Shown here: in pieces, positions 34,101-40,867 of the stretch
Position numbering within the stretch: position 1 is the stretch's first letter
Layout: each line of letters starts with the position of its first letter
Assembly: GCA_934725015.1 (NCBI GenBank)
Contig: CAKVAS010000012.1
Coordinates: forward strand, 22,841-86,840
Direction: 5' to 3'
DNA from: an uncultured Bacteroidales bacterium
GTDB taxonomy: Bacteria; Bacteroidota; Bacteroidia; Bacteroidales; UBA932
DNA: 64,000 nucleotides
Made by a program: the position numbers and the translations under genes
Notes under the pieces: model-generated
Seen by the model: only the letters and a program-made list of their open reading frames with translations
The model's database searches: none
Told to the model about the DNA's origin: nothing

Positions 34101-34683
34101 CAATGTCAGCACATTCACAGACGATTCCATCAAGAGCGGCCCGGATGCTGTCAGACAGCGGCCTTCTCAGAAAGGAGGGTCTCCATCCGGCGGAATAATT
34201 GACGGACTTGAAGAAAGCGCTGAAATGAATATCGTCCGATGTGAGGTCATGGTATAGCAGCTGCAACGATTCCGGAAGACGCCCGAATGCATCCGCCTCG
34301 TCCTCATAAAGAATCCTGGCCTTCATCGCGTCATTCAGAGGATTGTTAAGTTCCTCGGAATCAATCTTGTCATCCTTGAGAAGCCTGTGATAGGGCCGCA
34401 TGGGAAAAAGGAGAGGCGAAAGATAAAGAGTGTCTATGACCTTATAGTTTTTCTTGAGGAACGGACGCAGATATGTCAGGTCGTGTTCAATGATGTTGTG
34501 ACCGCACAGATATTCACAGTCGCCGATAAAATCTACAAAATCAGCGACTTTAGCAGAATGGAACGACTCCTCGCCCTTAATTGCGCCAAGGTCAAGAATC
34601 TTTCCCCGTCCCCCGACCTCAAGGTCTATGAAGGCTATCTTTTTCACTTCGCATTCCATCTCGCGACGGCCTGAGCCGCACAT
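31150..34683 (-). CDS. Exonuclease-RecQ-UvrD-like fusion helicase
   Basis: 1177 aa. Residues 15-130 resemble a DEDD 3'-5' exonuclease (FIDLEVG, GHNIIEHD, a C-terminal DAM helix). A Cys-containing linker (CGNASCEYC, 244-252) leads to a RecQ helicase core (FPTGGGKSLTFQ near 298-309, VIDEAHCFSAWGQDF, EAGRAGRD), a RecQ C-terminal winged region, and finally a UvrD-type C-terminal helicase portion (VSTVHKSKGREFDNVYLL, YVGITRAKTNLSV). It probably processes DNA during repair or recombination. The ATG at 34659 is an alternative start that shortens the overlap with the upstream hydrolase gene to 16 bp. Confidence 0.85.
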   Translation of the reverse strand: MCGSGRREMECEVKKIAFIDLEVGGRGKILDLGAIKGEESFHSAKVADFVDFIGDCEYLCGHNIIEHDLTYLRPFLKKNYKVIDTLYLSPLLFPMRPYHRLLKDDKIDSEELNNPLNDAMKARILYEDEADAFGRLPESLQLLYHDLTSDDIHFSAFFKSVNYSAGWRPSFLRRPLSDSIRAALDGIVCECADIERFARKNGVECAYATAVILTRDRNSITPAWVLKNYPAVEKIIYALRSRNCGNASCEYCSAAFNPERALKKWFGYEHFRKFNGEPLQENAVRAAMGGESLLAIFPTGGGKSLTFQLPALVAGETVRGLTIVISPLQSLMKDQVENLERKGISDAVYINGLLSPVERRDALERVRNGEASMLYIAPEQLRSKTIEKILMSRTVSRFVIDEAHCFSAWGQDFRIEYLHIADFIKSLQEAKGLEQPIPVSCFTATAKPKVISDITDYFQERLGLRLRRFTTDATRTNLHYTVLYRANNEEKYQTLRDLLIDSTCPAIVYVTRTKAAEDLAARLVRDGLDALAFHGQMETRVKVQNQDDFINDRVRIIVATSAFGMGVDKSDVGLVVHYEISDSLENYIQEAGRAGRDVHSEADCYVLYNDDDLNRHFILLNQTKLTFSEINQVWRAIKGLTQKRDLVCISALEVARKAGWDEIRDVETKVKSAVAALENAGYVRRGMNSPRIFATSIAPKNLDEASQIICSDDRFAEEERQDAVRIIKSLISERSRARAGTAEAESRIDYLSDMLGIETGKVVRLVEKMQLCGILAKDEDMTAYPKVYNMLENFRSCPPVIALANSFARTIGNRLKSEPVRCVVGGDGRVRLVRHPAGHYGQAVVDEILAAPASGSSAVLTMTNDDALMVSAMLGRRGVKARLIQSNDSFNLHDLAELHLFYSDIRANCSTIIPDNAWSHAKELMTREFAGSSSLEIALSCIGAFEKEYPSKRYVSDLFNFFGESELSDFCKAAKNEVVVSTVHKSKGREFDNVYLLLRGMAQITDRERRVIYVGITRAKTNLSVHFDGGIFRGIPELAGGVGPAAGLSIENDSMSYAEPDELLLQLSHRDLHLDCFKGKSDIISKLRSGDALNVIDDRLYTTVNGYSQQVGRFSEAFRTKLSKLQQKGYVPTSSRVSFLLFWHHENPDKTDGAPKHLETPIVLPEIRLVSNSLTLR

Positions 34684-35561
34684 TCCCGACAGAGCGCCGC
34701 ATCCTCCGCGTTCAGGCTGAATTCAGTGTCGCGCAGCAGGTAAGGGTTATCCTGCACAGGCGTCCCTAAGACGGGATGTATCAGAGCCTCAAACCAAGTG
34801 CAGGCGGCGATATAGCGGCCGTACTGGCGGTTGAGGTGGTAGCCGTCCCGCGTGAGGTCATAGACCTTGCAGCCCTCGGACACCGAGCCCCTGTTGTTGA
34901 GTCTCGTGCCCCGGGCAATCTGCACGGCATCACCGCTCGGAATCACGACCGGTATGTCAAATTCCGACGAGGCGCGTTCGACGCAATCCACTATCCCGGA
35001 ATACATTGTCTCCTGATTTCTGCCATATAGCGGAAAACTGCCATGATCCGAATTTACGGCATAGGCCCATGTCTCGTGCCACACGACGCTAAGGTTCGGA
35101 TTCGGAACCTCGCGGCGGATGATTTCGAGCAGGCGGGGAATCCATTTTCCGTAGGAATCATATATTCCCGAAAGTCCCGACGTCTCCTGAATCGTGACGA
35201 TGTCCCATCTCTCGTCGCGCAGCCCGTCCCGGATAGACGCGTTTCCGTTTATCTTCATCCACCGGCTGCCGGTCGATTTTGAATATATGTAATTCTTCGT
35301 GTCATTTTCATATTCACGGCAATGGCGCTCCAGCGAACACCCGCCGATGTAGAGACGGGCCACGATGACATTGTGAATCCCCGCCGCCTCCAGAAGCTGA
35401 GGCAGATATTCCGTCCCGTCGTCCGAGAAACTGTTGCCCACCGCCAGAATCCGCAGTGTGTCCGGAGAAGACGGAAGCGGGTGATTGACAAATCGTTCCT
35501 GCGCGGAAAGAGAAATCGCGACAGAGAGGAAAGCCGCAAAAATTGAAAGGAAACGTCTCAT
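34644..35561 (-). CDS. Secreted SGNH-hydrolase-like protein (DUF4886)
   Basis: 305 aa with a signal peptide (MRRFLSIFAAFLSVAISLSA). The catalytic serine block ILAVGNSFSDDGTEYLP and the late DGYHLN Asp-His block match DUF4886, an SGNH-like esterase family frequent in Bacteroidales. It is likely periplasmic or exported and acts on acylated or acetylated glycans. The 3' end overlaps the helicase gene, so the two may be cotranscribed from a -7 box at 35600-35607. Confidence 0.8.
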   Translation of the reverse strand: MRRFLSIFAAFLSVAISLSAQERFVNHPLPSSPDTLRILAVGNSFSDDGTEYLPQLLEAAGIHNVIVARLYIGGCSLERHCREYENDTKNYIYSKSTGSRWMKINGNASIRDGLRDERWDIVTIQETSGLSGIYDSYGKWIPRLLEIIRREVPNPNLSVVWHETWAYAVNSDHGSFPLYGRNQETMYSGIVDCVERASSEFDIPVVIPSGDAVQIARGTRLNNRGSVSEGCKVYDLTRDGYHLNRQYGRYIAACTWFEALIHPVLGTPVQDNPYLLRDTEFSLNAEDAALCRECAAQAVARWNAK

Positions 35562-35599
35562 TGTTATCAGTTCTTAGAAACCTTGTTTCTTGAAAGCCA

Positions 35600-35607
35600 C
35601 AAAGATA
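35600..35607 (-). promoter_or_regulatory. -7 box for the DUF4886 gene
   Basis: TATCTTTG on the minus strand, 38 bp upstream of the ATG at 35561. Confidence 0.5.
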
Positions 35608-35625
35608 ATGATTTTTCGCGACGGT

Positions 35626-35811
35626 TTATATGAACCGCCTGTGCTCCTCCGAGTAGCGGTAGCCGGCCTTCAGGAGCTTAGCTTCCAGAGCTGCCCGGTC
35701 CTCGTGGAAATACCAGCAGATCTGGTCAAGATTGTCGAACTCCTCGTCGCGGAGGAGGAAATTTATGGCAGACGCCAGCATCGCCATGTCATTCTGCGGA
35801 AGATGTTCCAT
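35626..35811 (-). CDS. DUF4250-type small protein
   Basis: 61 aa from the ATG at 35811 (MEHLPQNDMAMLASAINFLL). An ATG at 35835 would overlap the gene upstream by 20 bp. The pattern 'LPqNDMAMLaSaiNfLLRDef...LdqIC', then 'AGYRYSEEHRRFI', fits DUF4250, a cytosolic helical domain of unknown role. It is 4 bp after the upstream hypothetical gene, so it forms a two-gene operon. Confidence 0.7.
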   Translation of the reverse strand: MEHLPQNDMAMLASAINFLLRDEEFDNLDQICWYFHEDRAALEAKLLKAGYRYSEEHRRFI

Positions 35812-35815
35812 AGTT

Positions 35816-36139
35816 CTATGCATCAATGTTTTCATTGTGACCGCCTGTCCCGTCCAGCATCCGTTCCAGTCCGCCGAGCGCGTCCTTCATGTCCGAGGCA
35901 AAGCGCGTGTGCTCCATCAGAAATCCGTCCCGCCCGTCCGCGAGGATACGGTAAAGCTCCGGAGACATTTCCATCGCATACGACGCAACGGCATATTCGA
36001 TGTCGTCGCGCTGTGACGGGGACGTCGAATACTGATAGACCCGCCATTTCTGATGAAATATGCAGTAGGCCGACTCCACCGCCGCTCGGGCGAAACGCCC
36101 CTCTTCCACCGGCGTCATATTCCGTTTGTTTTCACACAT
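35816..36139 (-). CDS. Hypothetical protein, 107 aa
   Basis: Not recognised. Mostly helical and charged (ARAAVESAYCIFHQKW, YAVASYAMEMSPELYRIL), with no signal peptide or membrane segment. It ends GGHNENIDA, just upstream of the DUF4250 gene. A TACCTTTG -7 box lies at 36200-36207, 60 bp before the ATG. Confidence 0.6.
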   Translation of the reverse strand: MCENKRNMTPVEEGRFARAAVESAYCIFHQKWRVYQYSTSPSQRDDIEYAVASYAMEMSPELYRILADGRDGFLMEHTRFASDMKDALGGLERMLDGTGGHNENIDA

Positions 36140-36199
36140 CGTTCAATCTCCTTGAGAACAATGATGCCTTCCAAACATCCGGCATCACCTCTCGCGTTT

Positions 36200-36207
36200 C
36201 AAAGGTA
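36200..36207 (-). promoter_or_regulatory. -7 box for the 107-aa gene and DUF4250
   Basis: TACCTTTG on the minus strand; it also sits just beyond the 3' end of the SprT-like gene, separating the two transcripts. Confidence 0.5.
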
Positions 36208-36238
36208 TGCAAAATTTTCCGAAAAGCGTATCCGTCAT

Positions 36239-36898
36239 TCAGCGCGACGGGAGACTCATCGGCGAGGCGGACGCGATGTGCTCCAGAAAACCGGGAGCTG
36301 CAATCTTGTATATACGAGGGAGTCGAGAGTGCGGGAAACGATTGAAATACAGGTCATTGCTGACATACCACCTTCGGGCGGCGAGATGATAGTTCCTCGG
36401 AAGTTCCCTGTCGATGCGCGGAGCCATGGTCTCGGAGCACACGGTTATCCCCTCCGTTCCGTCGGGAAATGTCGAGACGCAGATGCAGTGCAGGCGCTCA
36501 CGCATCATCCTCGGAGACGGCGTGCCGGGAGAAGTCCTGTGGGACACGGTGATGTGACGGCCATATTTCCGGTTGATTTCATCCATCATCCCGCGGAAGA
36601 CAGTCCCGTGCGTCGATGTGTCCCGCAGGTTGTTCCGGGCGATGTAAAAGTGTATCATCTCGTGGATTATGACATCGTCCCACTCATCCGCCGGCAGGTC
36701 AAATTCGGAACTCAGCCTGATCTGGAAATCGACGTTCCGCGGATGCCCGAAAATCCGCCGCTCCCGCCGGTAGCGCACCTTCCCGAGAAATGTGGTCGCC
36801 CTCGTGAGCACAATCGGCACATCCGGCAGCGCATCGCCGAAACACAGTGCGTTGAAGTGCGCGAACCGCTCCGAGGCGTATGCAACTGTCATTTTCAT
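36239..36898 (-). CDS. SprT-like zinc metalloprotease domain protein
   Basis: 219 aa. The zinc site HEMIHFY (HExxH) sits in DDVIIHEMIHFYIARN, with a further HGTVFRGMMDEIN block containing the likely third ligand, as in SprT/Spartan-type proteins. N-terminal ERFAHFNALCFGDALP is typical. It is cytosolic; the eukaryotic relatives cut DNA-protein crosslinks, while the bacterial role is uncertain. Confidence 0.83.
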   Translation of the reverse strand: MKMTVAYASERFAHFNALCFGDALPDVPIVLTRATTFLGKVRYRRERRIFGHPRNVDFQIRLSSEFDLPADEWDDVIIHEMIHFYIARNNLRDTSTHGTVFRGMMDEINRKYGRHITVSHRTSPGTPSPRMMRERLHCICVSTFPDGTEGITVCSETMAPRIDRELPRNYHLAARRWYVSNDLYFNRFPHSRLPRIYKIAAPGFLEHIASASPMSLPSR

Positions 36899-36980
36899 GA
36901 CGCGAAGATAGGCGTATTTTCTGTCTTGTCAAAACCTATTTCGCGGATGGTTTCAACGAACAGCGGAAGAACTCCTCCTA

Positions 36981-37031
36981 AAAATTGAGATTTTCGGCAA
37001 AACACATCAAATAAAAACTGAGGTTTTCGGC
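36981..37031. repeat. Direct repeat pair before an ATPase relic
   Basis: AAAATTGAGATTTTCGGC (36981-36998) and AAAACTGAGGTTTTCGGC (37014-37031) are spaced 33 bp apart, about three helical turns. They precede a -7-like TTAATTTG at 37045-37052 and may be the operator of the deleted gene. Confidence 0.5.
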
Positions 37032-37049
37032 GTTTCTTGTAAAATTAAT

Positions 37050-37157
37050 TTGGGGACACCGAAAAGAATCGGCAACCGCTACCTGCTCTACACGAAAGAT
37101 CTGCGGAAAGACGGGCAGACCACTTGCGTGCCGGTCTATATGACTGAACTGATTTAG
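37050..37157 (+). pseudogene. C-terminal relic of an AAA-type ATP-binding protein
   Basis: An open stretch ending in TAG encodes GTPKRIGNRYLLYTKDLRKD followed by GQTTCVPVYMTELI, which looks like the C-terminal tail of a Bacteroidales AAA-type ATPase. It follows a promoter-like region directly, so the gene probably lost its middle and kept both ends. Family assignment is from memory of the motif, without alignment. Confidence 0.4.
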
Positions 37158-37163
37158 GACTCA

Positions 37164-37550
37164 CTACAGCAGCGCGGCGACCTTGGGAATCAGCCGGATG
37201 TCGGCCGGAAGCCAATCGACCTCGCCGAGCTGCCCGCGCGAGAGCCACCGGGCGGCCTCATGCTCGCGGAGGCGGAGGTCACCGCTCACTATGCGGCAGG
37301 CGAAGCAGTCCATCGAAAGATGAAAGGCCGGATAGTCCCATTCGACATTGTCGACAAGCTTCCCCACAGCGACTTCCGTGTCCAGTTCCTCAAGAATCTC
37401 GCGCCTCAGCGCCTCCTGAGGACTCTCCCCCGCCTCGATCTTCCCGCCCGGGAACTCCCATCCGTCCTTAAACTCGCCATACCCCCTCTGCGTCGCGAAC
37501 ACCTTCCCGTCCTCGACGATTATCGCTGCAACTACTCTGATTGTCTTCAT
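37164..37550 (-). CDS. NUDIX hydrolase, MutT-like
   Basis: 128 aa with a full Nudix box (G-x5-E-x7-REILEELDTEV in GKIEAGESPQEALRREILEE) and the MutT-type surroundings RGYGEFKDGWEFPGG. It probably hydrolyses 8-oxo-dGTP or a similar oxidised nucleotide. It lies 25 bp downstream of the C5 methyltransferase and in the same direction, so may be cotranscribed with it. Confidence 0.87.
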   Translation of the reverse strand: MKTIRVVAAIIVEDGKVFATQRGYGEFKDGWEFPGGKIEAGESPQEALRREILEELDTEVAVGKLVDNVEWDYPAFHLSMDCFACRIVSGDLRLREHEAARWLSRGQLGEVDWLPADIRLIPKVAALL

Positions 37551-37575
37551 CTTAGGTTCCAGCTGTACAACATAA

Positions 37576-38823
37576 CTACTTCAAAACTTCAATGTCATTC
37601 AGCAAACGAACAAGCGAACGGCCAATTGCAGCAGCAAGATTCACCGGAACAGCATTTCCTATTTGCTTATATTGCGCCGATATATTTCCCGCGAATTTCC
37701 AATCATCAGGAAAAGTCTGTATCCTCGCATATTCCCTTACTGTAAGTGGTCTCGTCTCAACAGGATGACATCGTTCAGTCTGTTTTTGAGCGGGAGCACA
37801 TGTCAGAGTAAGACTCGGCTCATCAAGTGACAGACGCCTTGCCATCCCGGTCTTTCCTCCTCCAAGGTAGTAACTTCCTTTCATATATTCCTTCGCAACA
37901 TCTTCCGGCAAGTCGCGCCAGTCTCCGCCCATCGGGACCTGCGCCATCACCGCTTTCTTTTTCTCCGGATACTGCTGTCCATCACTGACCGGAACATCCG
38001 TGGAGTAGAGGTCACCGGCGAAGAAGGCATCTCTCAATGTCATCACACGGTGATATGGAGAAGGCCATTGGTAGTTCACACGCGAAGCGAAATCGTTTCG
38101 CACCGCGACAAGAATAAGCCGCTCCCTTTTCTGCGGCACCTTGTACATAATCGCCTTCAGCACACGTGGAGGTACCAATGTATAGCCCAGTTCCGCAATG
38201 ACATTCGTAATCACCGACAGTGTGCGACCGCCGTCATGTTCCTGCAACCCTTTGACATTCTCGCACATAAAAACTTTCGGACGAATCTCCGAGACGGCAC
38301 GAGCCAACTCAAAGAACAATGTGCCTCTGGTCTCTTCAAAACCAAGACGTTTCCCGGCGAAAGAAAAAGCCTGGCAAGGGAATCCTCCGGACAGAAAATC
38401 TATCTTATCGCGATATCCTGTGAAATCTACATCGTGAATATCTCCTTCCACCACATTCCACTGCGGGCGATTCATTCTCAACGTCTCACAAGCGTTGTGA
38501 TCGTATTCATTAAGTAGCAGATGCCGGAAACCGGCCTGCCCCATGCCCAAGGCCAAGCCACCGCCTCCAGCAAACAATTCTGCGGATGTATATGGTCTCA
38601 ATGGAATTGTATTCAAGTCTCTCTCCCACCCGTCAGAAAGCATCTGAACGATTTCAGGAACGTCGGATATTTCGTCCAAAGACAGATAAGCGACGCCATT
38701 CTCAATCGTCTTCTGATGATAATGTCCGGAATCCAGCCACTTTTGAACAGTCAGACGGGACACGCCCATCAAGTCCGCGAAATTATTCTGCGAAATCAGT
38801 TTGTCGTTGTACATTCCCGTCAT
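37576..38823 (-). CDS. DNA (cytosine-5) methyltransferase with N-terminal HTH
   Basis: 415 aa. Residues 8-70 form a helix-turn-helix-like segment (NNFADLMGVSRLTVQKWLDS). The methyltransferase has motif I LFAGGGGLALGM, motif IV GGFPCQAFSFAG, motif VI ENVKGL, motif VIII QKRERLILVAV and motif X QIGNAVPVNLA. Its ATG overlaps the stop of an Eco47II-like endonuclease remnant by 4 bp. Eco47II cuts GGNCC, so this enzyme may protect that site; specificity is inferred from the neighbour. With the nuclease destroyed it is now an orphan methylase. Confidence 0.9.
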   Translation of the reverse strand: MTGMYNDKLISQNNFADLMGVSRLTVQKWLDSGHYHQKTIENGVAYLSLDEISDVPEIVQMLSDGWERDLNTIPLRPYTSAELFAGGGGLALGMGQAGFRHLLLNEYDHNACETLRMNRPQWNVVEGDIHDVDFTGYRDKIDFLSGGFPCQAFSFAGKRLGFEETRGTLFFELARAVSEIRPKVFMCENVKGLQEHDGGRTLSVITNVIAELGYTLVPPRVLKAIMYKVPQKRERLILVAVRNDFASRVNYQWPSPYHRVMTLRDAFFAGDLYSTDVPVSDGQQYPEKKKAVMAQVPMGGDWRDLPEDVAKEYMKGSYYLGGGKTGMARRLSLDEPSLTLTCAPAQKQTERCHPVETRPLTVREYARIQTFPDDWKFAGNISAQYKQIGNAVPVNLAAAIGRSLVRLLNDIEVLK

Positions 38824-39220
38824 TTTTGCTTGTATGCGCCAAATCCTTCGTAGGTCGAGAATGCCAACAGATACAGGCTCTTCAGAACATCCGGATTATT
38901 TTTCTTCAAGTCCGAGAACACTGTGTTGGACAAAGCCATTTCACTATTATCCTCCACGACATCCTCTATAATGTCAGGAAGAGCATTACATAACTTGAAA
39001 AAGCCGAGGCTGTCGTTGAACACCACCTCATAAAAACGATCCATTGACATTCGCCGTATCTTGCTGTGCTGAAACTGCCTACCATCAATAGAAACGACCC
39101 AAGGTTCATTTTTGGAACGCGTAGAGATGGCCTCAACCAGATAGCAGAACCGTATTCTTCACGTGTTCGTAAATATCCTCGTCCGAAATGAACCCCAAAT
39201 TGTAATGTCGCATAACTCAA
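38820..39220 (-). pseudogene. Eco47II-like restriction endonuclease, internally deleted
   Basis: Minus strand from the ATG at 39220: a typical N-terminus MSHYNLGFISDEDIYEHVKN, then TVLLSG and a stop. In another frame the C-terminal part continues (CYLVEAISTRSKNEPW, HSKIRRMSMDRFYEVV, ... SLYLLAFSTYEGFGAYKQK). The family is usually about 230-240 aa; roughly 110 codons including the catalytic core are missing. A -7 box TACCTTCG lies at 39238-39245. Confidence 0.75.
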
Positions 39221-39297
39221 TACTTAAAAATGCTCTGCGAAGGTAGTGTTTTTTGTTCAATGTTCGGACAAAATTGTGTTCATAGGATCAAAGAAAA

Positions 39298-39714
39298 TCA
39301 GTAAATCCTCATCCTGAAATTATTTTCAGTCTTATCCAACGAATATTGAACTTGCCAGGTTCTCCCGTCAAACTGATCTAATAAGATGTAATTGAATCTG
39401 TTGCTAGTCGGATACAATGTAAACCTGCCAATATTCTCAGCTGTGGGCTCCTCTATTTTTTGCTCATCCAAAGTCCAGGTGAAGGCACTGCTCGACTTTT
39501 CCACACTATACTGCACCATCCATATTTGCCCCGTTCTGGTATCCAGTTTCATAAAATTCCAGTCGTTTCTCGTCGGGAATAGTCTGAATGGCACATTTGT
39601 CGCTTGTTCGACGGAATATGCCTTCACATCACTAGCCAGCGAGCCGGAATAAGATTGTGCATTCGCAGAATACCCCGCAACAATCAGAATCATCAATAGG
39701 ATAAACTTTTTCAT
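39298..39714 (-). CDS. Secreted protein with two internal repeats
   Basis: 138 aa with a signal peptide (MKKFILLMILIVAGYSANAQ). The mature part is two copies of about 42 residues: RLFPTRNDWNFMKLDTRTGQ and TLYPTSNRFNYILLDQFDGR, each followed by W-(M/Q)-VQYS. It resembles small secreted Bacteroidales proteins of unknown role. It has its own promoter (TTTG, 19 bp, TAACTTCG, 39743-39773). Confidence 0.7.
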   Translation of the reverse strand: MKKFILLMILIVAGYSANAQSYSGSLASDVKAYSVEQATNVPFRLFPTRNDWNFMKLDTRTGQIWMVQYSVEKSSSAFTWTLDEQKIEEPTAENIGRFTLYPTSNRFNYILLDQFDGRTWQVQYSLDKTENNFRMRIY

Positions 39715-39742
39715 AATCAGATGAATATTAGTGTTATTGCGT

Positions 39743-39773
39743 CGAAGTTACAAATAATATCGGCAAGAACAAA
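39743..39773 (-). promoter_or_regulatory. Promoter of the repeat-containing secreted protein
   Basis: -33 TTTG (39770-39773), 19 bp, -7 TAACTTCG (39743-39750); the ATG is 28 bp downstream. Confidence 0.65.
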
Positions 39774-39830
39774 GCGTAGAGCAAATTAAATGGAGTTGTT
39801 GATACACGCCCGGCAAGCATCTATTATATA

Positions 39831-40742
39831 GTGCTCCACAATTCGGTCGATATACGATTATGGAAACTTTGCCGCACATTTTTCCTCAAGACTGCCGGCA
39901 TTCAGGAGAAGGAGAACATCTGCGACTACCTTCTCGTCAGTAATTTTGAAATCGTGTTCGAGGCCATGATGGACGCGCTGATTTCGGACGCGGACCTGCC
40001 GGAACTGCTCAGGAAACAGAAAGACGGCAAAATTGTCGATCATCTTTTCAGGTACCGCTCACCGATTGACGGCCGCGAAATCTATTACATAGGCGACAGC
40101 AAGTACTACTCCATCGGCTCGTCAGTAGGAGACAATTCAATCTACAAGCAGTTCACCTACGCGAAAAACATTATCCAGTACCATTTTGCCCGTTCGACGT
40201 CAAGGAAGCTCGACGAGACGGGCTATCGCGCCCCTCTTACCGAAGGCTATAACTTCACTCCCAACTTCTTCATAAGCGCCTTCATTCCGGACACCCTCTC
40301 ATTCGGGAACTCCGGGCTGACCCTCCGTGATTTCTCCGGAAACGGCACGGAAGAAGAGAAGCACAGGATTTTCCATTTTGAGAACCGCCTGTTTGACCGC
40401 GACACGCTCTGGCTTTCACATTTCGACATCAACCTGCTCTATGTCATGTCGCTGTATGCCTCCGATGACCCGATCGAACAGACTATGTTCAAGGAAAGTT
40501 TCAAGGGCAAGGTCTTTCAGGCAACGCTCAGACTTCTGAATACGAAATACACATTCTATTCAATAATGCCTTTCACTCGGGATGTCGAGGAATTTGTCAA
40601 GCAATATTTCTATCTTCTCCACGGCAAAATCTACCGTCGAGACAACGGAACTCTGCTGCTCGCACTCGAAAAGGGACATCCGGAGAATGACGGTCTGCTG
40701 GAAAAACTGGGCAAAGTTGCGGACATATCCGGAGAGAATTAA
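39831..40742 (+). pseudogene. Truncated LlaJI/McrC-like nuclease (C-terminal part)
   Basis: 303 aa from a GTG at 39831, with no good start signal. From WKLCRTFFLKTAG onward it aligns with the C-terminal half of the 569-aa nuclease at 52145-53854: FEIVFEAMMDALI, KIVDHLFRYRS...YYIGDSKYYS (DxK catalytic core), YKQFTYAKNIIQY, FENRLFDRDTL, LLHGKIYR. About 265 N-terminal residues are missing and no McrB-like partner is adjacent. Probably a remnant, though the nuclease core is complete. Confidence 0.7.
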
Positions 40743-40794
40743 AGATTGGTAATGTCATCAATTGAGAAATTGCCGGCATCAGAAAATAAAAAAA

Positions 40795-40849
40795 ATGAAG
40801 TGCAATGCATTTTTCGTAAAAATTTCAATAAATTTGCAGTGCACTTCAT
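40795..40849 (+). promoter_or_regulatory. DUF4143 ATPase promoter with 15-bp inverted repeat
   Basis: Arms ATGAAGTGCAATGCA (40795-40809) and TGCAGTGCACTTCAT (40835-40849) pair with one mismatch and are 25 bp apart. The -7 box TAAATTTG (40829-40836) overlaps the inner edge of the right arm. The gene starts 19 bp after the right arm. Confidence 0.7.
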
Positions 40850-40867
40850 TTTCAACGCCATGATAAG

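Noticed and set aside
31987..34257. 756-codon plus-strand ORF opposite the RecQ-type helicase
   Set aside because: It is the antisense of a gene with many recognisable motifs; its translation has no family-like motif and is rich in His, Arg and Cys as expected of an antisense frame.
40795..40849. Invertible promoter of the Mpi type before the DUF4143 ATPase
   Set aside because: The 25-bp interval is shorter than known invertible capsule promoters, and the -7 box overlaps one arm; an operator is simpler. No invertase gene is in the window.
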